Of a DNA stretch of 6,628 bases, positions 1 through 5,534 are shown piece after piece (the first letter of the stretch is position 1; each line of letters opens with the position of its first letter). This DNA comes from Chitinophagaceae bacterium (GTDB lineage Bacteria > Bacteroidota > Bacteroidia > Chitinophagales > Chitinophagaceae), in contig JAHEZB010000121.1 in assembly GCA_023251285.1 (NCBI GenBank), positions 1 through 6,628 of the forward strand, given 5' to 3'. Made by a program: the position numbers and the translations under genes. The notes below the pieces were generated by a model. The model was not told where the DNA came from. It saw nothing but the letters and a program-made list of their open reading frames with translations, and ran no database searches.

Positions 1-178
1 GATTCATTTTCACTAATGCAGAATCACCGGCTTTATAAAGGGAAACGGTAGCAGCATCAATAATTTTCTGGTCGCCGCCATCGGTAATTCTACCAGAGAT
101 AGATGCAACCGGTGTTTGAGCGAAAACGCTTGCAGAAAAAATTGCTAAAAGAAAATTTAAAAGGAGTATTTTTTTCAT
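1..178 (-). CDS. Exported protein, N-terminus only (probable outer-membrane beta-barrel / TonB-receptor-like)
   Basis: This is a partial gene: an open frame of 59 codons runs from ATG at 178 off the left edge of the window. The protein starts MKKILLLNFLLAIFSASVFA followed by QT, a clear signal peptide with likely cleavage after the Ala of F-A-Q. The mature part begins with an SGRITD motif at about residues 29-34, then an A-A-T-V-S-L-Y strand, then G-D-S-A-L-V-K. In Bacteroidota this pattern opens a carboxypeptidase-regulatory-like domain (G-x-I-x-D ... A-x-V-x-L) that precedes many outer-membrane beta-barrel and TonB-dependent-receptor-like proteins. That family placement is inferred, because the barrel is off-window. 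A secreted protein carrying only the regulatory-like domain is the alternative. It is divergent from the lemA gene at 550. The signal peptide is certain; the exact family is moderately likely. Confidence 0.75.
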   Translation of the reverse strand, partial: MKKILLLNFLLAIFSASVFAQTPVASISGRITDGGDQKIIDAATVSLYKAGDSALVKMN

Positions 179-213
179 TTTTTGAGAATTACTTGGTTTG
201 AAATATTACGCGA

Positions 214-221
214 CAAAACTA
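214..221 (-). promoter_or_regulatory. Candidate Bacteroidota -7 promoter element for the leftward exported-protein gene
   Basis: Read on the minus strand this is TAGTTTTG, an exact match to the Bacteroidota TAnnTTTG -7 consensus. It lies about 36 bases upstream of the ATG at 178, which would give a leader of roughly 25-30 bases. There is no convincing TTTG -33 box at the expected distance upstream (only a weak TGTG), so this rests on one short motif in AT-rich DNA. Confidence 0.35.
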
Positions 222-356
222 AGTAGTATGTTTTGCACAGTACATAGCTATACATGAATGGTAATTTTTTCTTTTTAATTGGTAAAGTTTTGATGTAAAC
301 GGATGATGGGCAAAAAAGTTACAGTTGGCACTGCAGAAAATTCATATTGTCATTGA

Positions 357-425
357 CATTTCAGGCGTGCGCTCAAAGAAATTGAAAGAATGACAGATTG
401 GATTGCCGCAACGATTAAGGAATAA
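357..425 (+). pseudogene. Possible 3' remnant of an unidentified gene
   Basis: After a stop at 354-356 the frame is open for 22 codons and ends in TAA at 423-425. It reads HFRRALKEIERMTDWI and then AATIKE. This is an amphipathic, protein-like helix and reads more like the real C-terminus of a small protein than like random AT-rich spacer. There is no intact gene upstream; the preceding 60 bases are closed by stops in this frame. I cannot assign a family. It may simply be chance. Confidence 0.2.
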
Positions 426-549
426 GGTTATTTATTCGTTTACTGCCCAAAAAATATAAGTGTTTTTTTTTGCTTTTTCTGCTTCGATACTTAAACTTTT
501 ATTTTAAATTGTGATTTAATTATTTTTTTTAACCTTAAATGTCAATACT

Positions 550-1107
550 ATGGCTCTCTGGATCATTCTTGCAATCGTTGTCCTGCTCATTATATGGGTT
601 ATTGGTATGTACAACGGATTGGTCAAATTGAAAATAAAAGTTGATAACAGTTGGAGCGATATTCGTGTTTTTCTAAAAAAGAGATACGATTTGATTCCAA
701 ATTTGGTGAATACCGTAAAAGGTTATGCTGCTCACGAAAGCCATACTTTTGAGAAAGTAACACAGGCGCGAAATGCAGCTGTGTCAGTACCGGCAGGCGA
801 TGTGCAGGCAGCCGCTCAGGCAAACCAGGCACTTGGCGGAGCGCTTCGTGGTTTGCTGGCCATAGCAGAAAATTATCCCGAATTAAAAGCCAATCAAAAT
901 TTCCTTGAACTGCAATCTGCGTTGCAATCGATTGAAGGAGACCTGGGTAATGCACGACGATATTATAATGCTACTGTGAGGGATTACAATACGGCAATAC
1001 AGCAATTTCCAGCGGTAATTATTGCAAATATGTCCGGTTTCAAAGCTCGTGAATTTTACGAGCTGGATAATCAGCAGGAAGCACAAAATGTAGAAGTAAA
1101 ATTTTAA
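550..1107 (+). CDS. lemA: LemA family membrane protein
   Basis: The 185-residue length and architecture match the LemA family. Residues 3-20 form one hydrophobic N-terminal helix, followed at once by the family Y-N (21-22) and a helical extracytoplasmic domain. Visible family blocks are SWSDIRVFLKKRYDLIPNLV (34-53), TVKGYAAHE (55-63), a conserved A-E-N-Y-P-E-L-K stretch (106-113) running into FLELQSAL (118-125), GDLGNARRYYNATVRDYNT (130-148) and FPAVIIA (153-159). LemA proteins are single-pass membrane proteins whose biochemical role is not established; cell-envelope functions are usually proposed. The gene is directly followed, with no intervening base, by a DUF2207 gene, so the two are almost certainly cotranscribed. 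The ATG at 550 is chosen because the transmembrane helix begins right after it. The family call is secure; the cellular role is unknown. Confidence 0.95.
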   Translation: MALWIILAIVVLLIIWVIGMYNGLVKLKIKVDNSWSDIRVFLKKRYDLIPNLVNTVKGYAAHESHTFEKVTQARNAAVSVPAGDVQAAAQANQALGGALRGLLAIAENYPELKANQNFLELQSALQSIEGDLGNARRYYNATVRDYNTAIQQFPAVIIANMSGFKAREFYELDNQQEAQNVEVKF

Positions 1108-2835
1108 ATGACTTCGATGAAAAAGGTTTTTTTATTTGTTCTGTTTGCAGGATTTATTCAATTTTTATCCGCCCAGGAAGCCTTTACCATCCGTCATTAC
1201 CGCATTGATGTAAAAATTAATAAAAATGCCTCACTGGATTTTACAGAAACCCTGAATGTTCATTTTACTGAACCGCGACACGGTATCATCAGATCTATTC
1301 AATATCAATATCCGTTGCAGCCTTTGCCATCAGGAATTGAGAAAGCTGAAAGGCAGATGGAAGCTAACGGGTATGCACACACGATAATTGAAAATATAAA
1401 AGTTTCGCATTGGAAATTTACTGTAAAAAAAAGTGGTGATTATGAAAATATCCAGATTGGTTCTGCCGACAAATATGTTGAAGGTGATCAGCAATATGTA
1501 ATAAAATACCGCGTACTGAATGCAATCAATTTTTTTAAAAATCATTCTGAGTTTTATTATAACCTGATTGGCAACCAATGGGCTACTACCATTGATTCTG
1601 CCGAATTTGAAGTAGAATTACCAGAGGCACTGAAAGACACTCCATATTATTTTATTGCAAGTGGTTTATTTGGGTCAAAGGAAAATAATACCATTACAAA
1701 ATGGACCGGAAATAAAATATTTTCAGGACACATCAGTAAGCCGTTAAAGGCAAATGAAGGATTAACTGTCGGCATTGCATTTCCACAAGGATATTTAATA
1801 AAGCCAGATTATACATTTCGTGGAATTGGTTGGCTGGCGCTCCCAATAGCTGTTTTTATAGCGATGTATTCTATCTGGAAAAAATGGGGCAAAGATGAAC
1901 AGATAACGGTTCAGACAGAATACTATCCTCCTGAAAATATCAGTCCCAGTGTGTCTGGTTATATCATTGATGATAAGCTGGATCAGCGTGATCTTACCGC
2001 GCTCGTTCCTTTTTGGGGAGCGGGCGGTTTTTTAAAAGTAAATGAGATTCAAAAAAGTTCTTTGCTTGGCATTATCAAATCAAAAGATTATGAATTTATC
2101 AAATTGAAAGAACTACCGGAAACGGCACTGGAATTTGAAAAAACATTGTTTGCGGGAATTTTTGAAACAGGAGCCAAAGTAAAACTAAGTGATTTAAAAA
2201 ACGTGCTTTATTCAACAATGGAAAAAGCCAAATCGCAATTGGAAAATGAAATTAATGAAGAAGATTATTATGTAAAGTATTCAAGAGGAATGGGATGCTT
2301 TTTCCCCTTTCTTGGATTTGCATCTGTTGTAATTGGTTTCTTTTCGTTGGTGGATGATTGGCAGGAAAAACTGTGGCTCGGAATCGGATTGATTGCCAGT
2401 GGAATTATTTTAATCGCTTTTGGTGTTTTTATGTGGAAAAAAACAAGAAAAGGGACATTGCTTTACGAAAAATTATTGGGATTTAAAGAATTTATAAAAA
2501 CAGTTGAGAAAGATCGCTTGCAGGAATTTTTAAAACAGGATGAAAATTACTTTGATAAAGTGCTGCCATATGCGATTGTATTTGGCATGGCTGATAAATG
2601 GAAAGATAAACTGAAAGGTCTTGAAATTCCATCGCCGAAATGGTATTCGGGTTATTACCCGGGCAGCACTTTTAATACCATGATGTTTATGAACAGTCTT
2701 GATCATTCGATGAATGAAATGACCAATACGTTTTACAGCTCACCACACAGCAGTGGCAGTAGCGGCGGCAGTTTCAGCGGTGGTGGAGGATTTTCCGGTG
2801 GTGGTTTTGGCGGAGGAGGAGGAAGTAGCTGGTAG
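1108..2835 (+). CDS. DUF2207 domain-containing membrane protein with Gly/Ser-rich tail
   Basis: The protein is 575 residues if started at 1108. An in-frame ATG at 1117 (MKKVFLF...) gives a more typical signal peptide and may be the real start. Order: signal peptide ending S-A-Q at about 21-23; extracytoplasmic DUF2207 domain (about 25-235) with the family features RHGIIRSI (57-64) and YYNLIGNQW (150-158); transmembrane helix 239-256; cytosolic part with EYYPPENISPSVSGYIIDD (271-289) and RDLTALV (294-300); two more transmembrane helices (about 395-414 and 422-441); then LPYAIVFGMADKWKDKL (486-502). The end is a Gly/Ser/Phe-rich tail closing in G-G-S-S-W. All of this matches DUF2207 (YciQ-like) proteins, whose function is unknown. 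LemA ends at 1107 and this ATG follows directly, suggesting translational coupling and a joint envelope function. The family call is strong. Confidence 0.9.
   Translation: MTSMKKVFLFVLFAGFIQFLSAQEAFTIRHYRIDVKINKNASLDFTETLNVHFTEPRHGIIRSIQYQYPLQPLPSGIEKAERQMEANGYAHTIIENIKVSHWKFTVKKSGDYENIQIGSADKYVEGDQQYVIKYRVLNAINFFKNHSEFYYNLIGNQWATTIDSAEFEVELPEALKDTPYYFIASGLFGSKENNTITKWTGNKIFSGHISKPLKANEGLTVGIAFPQGYLIKPDYTFRGIGWLALPIAVFIAMYSIWKKWGKDEQITVQTEYYPPENISPSVSGYIIDDKLDQRDLTALVPFWGAGGFLKVNEIQKSSLLGIIKSKDYEFIKLKELPETALEFEKTLFAGIFETGAKVKLSDLKNVLYSTMEKAKSQLENEINEEDYYVKYSRGMGCFFPFLGFASVVIGFFSLVDDWQEKLWLGIGLIASGIILIAFGVFMWKKTRKGTLLYEKLLGFKEFIKTVEKDRLQEFLKQDENYFDKVLPYAIVFGMADKWKDKLKGLEIPSPKWYSGYYPGSTFNTMMFMNSLDHSMNEMTNTFYSSPHSSGSSGGSFSGGGGFSGGGFGGGGGSSW
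2740..2832 (+). repeat. Gly/Ser-rich low-complexity coding tail of the DUF2207 protein
   Basis: The last 31 codons encode Ser- and Gly-rich sequence built from S-G-G-x-F and G-G-G-F units and ending in S-S-W. The DNA is a run of GGN and AGY codons and is distinctly richer in G than the rest of the window. Similar Gly-rich, W-ended tails occur in DUF2207 proteins and in the TPM-domain proteins that also neighbour LemA. The tail is probably disordered; its role is unknown. Confidence 0.8.
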
Positions 2836-2852
2836 AACCTATTGCATTAAAC

Positions 2853-3153
2853 TCAAAAAACCCTTTTTACTTTCCTTAATATTTCGTCTAAGCCTTGTTT
2901 TGTTAAAGCGCTAACTTTATCCATAATGATTCTATCCCAAACACGTACTGTTGCAATTTTATTACACCTTGCTTCACAAAAGAAAAGAAAATTCATCGTT
3001 CCTTAGGGTAGTTGTTATTTGGCAAACCAATACATCGTTATCTAAACTATTTGACGAAGAATTTGAAACAATTACGACCGGTCTTATTATACTTTTTTCA
3101 GGTTTATCCGATAATGGGTATCGGATGATTAATATATCACCTTGATTATACAT
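2853..3153 (-). pseudogene. Frameshifted PemK/MazF-type toxin (type II toxin-antitoxin)
   Basis: From ATG at 3153 the frame gives 59 codons starting MYNQGDILIIRYPLSDKPE and stops at TGA 2976-2974. It shows the MazF/PemK fold opening (Q-G-D-I), R-P-V-V-I-V-S-N (24-31, with R24 at the place of the catalytic Arg) and D-V-L-V-C-Q-I-T-T (40-48, with the conserved Thr). The missing C-terminus continues in another frame, open from about 3002 to TGA 2855-2853: EARCNKIATVRVWDRIIMDK, then a terminal helix with L-D-E-I-L-R-K-V-K-R-V-F. Together they make about 98 residues against about 110 for the family, with almost nothing between F-S-F-L-L and E-A-R-C-N-K-I. This suggests a deletion of some 10-15 codons that also shifted the frame. 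MazF enzymes are ribosome-independent mRNA endonucleases; this copy should be inactive unless the frameshift is bypassed or is a sequencing error. The start overlaps the antitoxin stop by 8 bases. Confidence 0.82.
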
Positions 3154-3373
3154 TGCGATGCTTATTATAGAATTGTTCCCACAGTTTACTTTGATCTAAG
3201 TCTTCCGTTTCTGAATCCCATGATTGGAGGGATAGATAAGTAAATGCTCCCTGATCGTCAAAATCATTCATAATCATTTCTTTTACCTCTTTTTTTATTT
3301 TAGGATTCATCGCTTTGTATAAAGTTATAAAAGCCAATGCTTCGTCTGTTGGTTTATCTACTGGTACTTGCAT
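3146..3373 (-). CDS. Candidate antitoxin of the MazF/PemK-type toxin
   Basis: This 75-residue protein starts at ATG 3373 and ends at TAA 3148-3146, with its last 8 bases overlapping the start of the MazF-like toxin gene. Antitoxin-first order with a short overlap is the usual arrangement of type II toxin-antitoxin operons, and it is the main reason for the call. The sequence has a predicted helix with N-P-K-I-K-K-E-V-K-E-M-I (23-34). An acidic and aromatic C-terminal part (L-S-L-Q-S-W-D-S-E-T-E-D-L-D at 47-60, then L-W-E-Q-F-Y-N-K) is the kind of tail that wraps a MazF dimer. I see no AbrB/SpoVT, RHH or HTH DNA-binding motif that I can name, so the DNA-binding class is open. The frame is intact although the toxin is broken. 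The antitoxin role is inferred from position and composition, not from a recognised domain. Confidence 0.7.
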   Translation of the reverse strand: MQVPVDKPTDEALAFITLYKAMNPKIKKEVKEMIMNDFDDQGAFTYLSLQSWDSETEDLDQSKLWEQFYNKHRNV

Positions 3374-3387
3374 AACTGGAGTTTAAA

Positions 3388-3395
3388 CAAAAATA
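3388..3395 (-). promoter_or_regulatory. Candidate -7 promoter element for the toxin-antitoxin operon
   Basis: On the minus strand this reads TATTTTTG, an exact TAnnTTTG match, 14 bases before the antitoxin ATG. Transcription would start about 8-10 bases before the ATG, an unusually short leader. The best upstream candidate for a -33 box is only GTTTC near 3418-3422. The motif is weak evidence in AT-rich DNA. Confidence 0.3.
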
Positions 3396-3433
3396 AACAA
3401 TATTTTAGAGCCCTGTTGAAACGAAAACTTTTA

Positions 3434-3452
3434 CTTTTTTTTGGAAAAAAAG
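3434..3452. terminator. Weak A/T hairpin, possible terminator downstream of the phosphoesterase gene
   Basis: CTTTTTTTTGGAAAAAAAG can fold into one C-G pair plus seven T-A pairs with a tiny loop. It lies about 95 bases beyond the phosphoesterase stop and before the antitoxin start. It lacks the GC-rich stem of a normal intrinsic terminator, so this is a tentative call. Confidence 0.2.
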
Positions 3453-3544
3453 AATCTTGGTTATTTCTTGCTTTACCGCAAAACAACTCTACATTACAAA
3501 CCAGCAATAGTTCTTGTCCACGAACCATTTACTTTTGCGTATTT

Positions 3545-5389
3545 CTAAAATTCCAAACAAGTCACTTTTCCGTCCATTGTCGTAGCAATCACTTTGTTTT
3601 TAGAAACGGGAGTAATATTCGTAACCAAAGCGTTTGAAATTTTATGCTTCCATAAGATAGAGCCGTCGCGGTTTACAGCTACCACCACTCCTGAATTTGA
3701 CGGCACGTAAATTATATTTTCATGCTCCACAATTGCCGTAGGAGCGATTTCATAATTTAATCCCGGATGCGCTTCCCATATAATTTGCATATCCGGTTGT
3801 GACGTAGAAACGCCAATTAATTCTCCTTCCATTGTTTTTGCATACACCAAACTGCTGTCAGCAGACAATCCCATTGATTCACGCACATGATTTTTAGAAT
3901 CATTTTTTCTCCAAATCTCTTTTCCTGTTTCTGTATCAAAAGCGGTCATATAACGATCGGGTGCAACAATAAAAATTTTGCCAGCGGTAGCTACCGGATA
4001 ACATGCAGCAGGAGAATACATTCTGTTCGATGATCCATTGTTCCATTTCCAAACTAACCAACCTGTTGCGGCATCCAAAGCATAAAATTCTGTACCCCAA
4101 CTTCCAAAATAAATTTTATTATTATAGAACAAAGGCCTTGTAACTACAAAACCTTTCACCCCAAGGTAATCCCATTTTAGTTTTCCTGTTTTTAAATCCA
4201 AAGCCCTGAAATGCCCGTCAGCAGCACCAATATAGACGGTTTCGTTTTTTATAAGAGGATTGGCAACAATCGGTTTTTGTGTTTCAAATTTCCAAATCAA
4301 CTTTCCCGTAGTTGCATTAAGGCAGTAAATATTATCATCGGTGGAAGCAACGACCGCAAGATTATTTTCTACAGCAGGAGTGGAATAAATTTTTCCGTTG
4401 GTTGCGTATGACCATTTCTTCTTTCCCGTTTTTAAATCCAATGCATAAATCAGTCCGTTTGAATTGCTGGCAATTACTAGATTTTTTGCAACAGCCACTC
4501 CTGATCCGATATCGCTTTTATCATTGAACTGCCACACAGTTTTTACATTTGCATATTGTTTGTTCACTGCATAAGAAGGTCTGAGATAGTGATTTGTATC
4601 TGCAGCGAAATCATGTTTATATAATTTTACCTGCGCCCATTCTTTTTGTTCATCCGTAACCGGGTTTCGCTCTTCATAGCTAACTGTTCCATTATCAATT
4701 GTAACCACATTATAGCCACCAACAGGGTTCTTAGCTCTTAAATTTGACCTTCCCATAATGCCCGGAATTCCTTCAAAATTCAGTTGATGATTTGCATGTC
4801 CATGGCCACAAAGAATTAATTGTGTATTTCTGGTTTTGAGTAAATCAATCGCCTCATACCAATTATTTAACGACGAATCCTGCGGATAATGGTTCACATA
4901 AATGATCGGGATATTTTTATCTTTTAAGTGGCCAAGTGTAGAATCAAGCCATACAATATTTTCGCGCGAAACCTGGCCAGGACTCATTCTCATGTTGGGA
5001 CCACACACCGTTCCAAGAAACAAATAACCGCCATATTTGAAATTGAAAGTTTCGGCTCCAAAGATTTTTTTAAAACTGTTCGTGCCACTTTCAGACCAGT
5101 TGGCGTCATGATTTCCGGGAATGATGTGCCACGGTTTGTTGAGACTATCAAGTATTTGTTTGGCCAGGTGAAATTCGGAATCAGATCCAAAATCGGTGAT
5201 ATCACCTGAAATGATTATAAACTTTAGTGAAGAATCCTTATTGATACTTTCTACCGTTCTTCTCAAATCTTCGTCTGCATTATGGCTTCCAATATGCGTA
5301 TCAGAAACATGTGCAAATTTGAACGGTGATTGAGCGAAAGAAATGTGCAAAGCAAAGAAGAAGCAAATAAGAAGTAAGTTTTTTTTCAT
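3545..5389 (-). CDS. Secreted metallophosphoesterase fused to a PQQ/BamB-like beta-propeller
   Basis: This 614-residue protein begins with a signal peptide (MKKNLLLICFFFALHISFA, then QS) without a lipobox, so it is exported. Residues 23 to about 235 form a calcineurin-like phosphoesterase domain with the full metal-binding set: D30-T-H32, G-D63-I-T-D, G-N93-H-D (92-95), H167 in V-N-H-Y-P, and G-H196-G-H198. Residues about 280-614 are a PQQ-like propeller. Eight Trp-containing strands (W286, 326, 366, 406, 447, 493, 538, 580) lie about 40 residues apart, each typically after a Y-A-L-D-x-x-T-G-K turn. The protein ends in a D-G-K-V-T-C-L-E-F strand, as expected for an eight-bladed propeller closed by its first Trp strand. 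The phosphoesterase should be a di-metal hydrolase acting in the periplasm or outside; substrate unknown. The propeller is probably a binding platform; no evidence shows PQQ is bound. It sits alone, with gaps of 145 bp upstream and 171 bp downstream. Confidence 0.93.
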   Translation of the reverse strand: MKKNLLLICFFFALHISFAQSPFKFAHVSDTHIGSHNADEDLRRTVESINKDSSLKFIIISGDITDFGSDSEFHLAKQILDSLNKPWHIIPGNHDANWSESGTNSFKKIFGAETFNFKYGGYLFLGTVCGPNMRMSPGQVSRENIVWLDSTLGHLKDKNIPIIYVNHYPQDSSLNNWYEAIDLLKTRNTQLILCGHGHANHQLNFEGIPGIMGRSNLRAKNPVGGYNVVTIDNGTVSYEERNPVTDEQKEWAQVKLYKHDFAADTNHYLRPSYAVNKQYANVKTVWQFNDKSDIGSGVAVAKNLVIASNSNGLIYALDLKTGKKKWSYATNGKIYSTPAVENNLAVVASTDDNIYCLNATTGKLIWKFETQKPIVANPLIKNETVYIGAADGHFRALDLKTGKLKWDYLGVKGFVVTRPLFYNNKIYFGSWGTEFYALDAATGWLVWKWNNGSSNRMYSPAACYPVATAGKIFIVAPDRYMTAFDTETGKEIWRKNDSKNHVRESMGLSADSSLVYAKTMEGELIGVSTSQPDMQIIWEAHPGLNYEIAPTAIVEHENIIYVPSNSGVVVAVNRDGSILWKHKISNALVTNITPVSKNKVIATTMDGKVTCLEF

Positions 5390-5534
5390 GTCTTTTTTTA
5401 AAAAATTTCAAATGAATTTTGTTCTGTGGTAATCGGATGAATTAATAGAAAAAACTGCAAGTTTGTTGCTTGTCGGTTAAAAAGGTAGTTTTTGTTTTAA
5501 TAGTAAAAAAATAAAGTAGCTGGTATTTATTTAT
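5390..5534. other. Intergenic region upstream of the metallophosphoesterase gene
   Basis: This 145 bp AT-rich spacer lies between two minus-strand genes. TTCATTTG on the minus strand (5409-5416) is one mismatch from the -7 consensus and 20 bases before the phosphoesterase ATG. A T7A6 palindrome lies near 5393-5406, and a TATT triplet repeat near 5524-5535 runs into the aminopeptidase stop. None is strong enough to call as a site. The gap suggests the phosphoesterase has its own promoter. Confidence 0.4.

Larger units (their letters stand above)
179..549. other. Divergent intergenic region, 371 bp
   Basis: This spacer separates the leftward exported-protein gene from the rightward lemA-family gene and should hold both promoters. 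Apart from the -7-like element at 214-221 I found no full promoter pair. The 100 bases before the LemA start are very T-rich, with T runs near 463-471 and 522-530, and show no exact TAnnTTTG. TAAATTGTG at 505-513 is the nearest partial match. There is no Shine-Dalgarno-like sequence just before the ATG at 550, as is usual in this phylum. Positions 300-425 are less AT-rich than the flanks and include a short open frame ending in TAA at 425, described separately as a possible remnant. No tRNA or riboswitch-like structure is evident. Confidence 0.5.
3374..3544. other. Intergenic region between antitoxin and metallophosphoesterase genes
   Basis: This 171 bp spacer lies upstream of the antitoxin and downstream of the phosphoesterase gene, both on the minus strand. 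It holds the possible -7 element at 3388-3395 and an A/T hairpin at 3434-3452. Around 3508-3533 a more complex stretch contains a short GTTC...GAAC inverted repeat (on the minus strand GGTTCGTGGACAAGAAC). No gene is supported. Confidence 0.5.

Noticed and set aside
623..955. A 110-codon minus-strand open frame inside lemA
   Set aside because: It is antisense to well-conserved LemA family blocks and is best explained as a shadow.
2853..2872. Possible bidirectional terminator between the convergent DUF2207 and toxin genes
   Set aside because: AAAAAACCCTTTTT gives only an A-T stem with a three-base loop, and it overlaps the end of the toxin remnant; too weak to call.
2951..3145. A 64-codon plus-strand open frame
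   Set aside because: It is the opposite-strand shadow of the MazF-like toxin remnant, whose family motifs read clearly on the minus strand.
3368..3637. An 89-codon plus-strand open frame between antitoxin and phosphoesterase genes
   Set aside because: It overlaps the 3' end of the phosphoesterase gene on the other strand and has low-complexity, unprotein-like sequence.
3990..4450. Repeated DNA within the phosphoesterase-propeller gene
   Set aside because: The similar segments encode the Y-A-L-D-x-x-T-G-K turns of successive propeller blades; this is protein repeat structure, not a DNA repeat element.
5409..5416. TTCATTTG as a -7 element for the phosphoesterase gene
   Set aside because: It has one mismatch to TAnnTTTG and no -33 box, and such near-matches are expected by chance in this AT-rich DNA.
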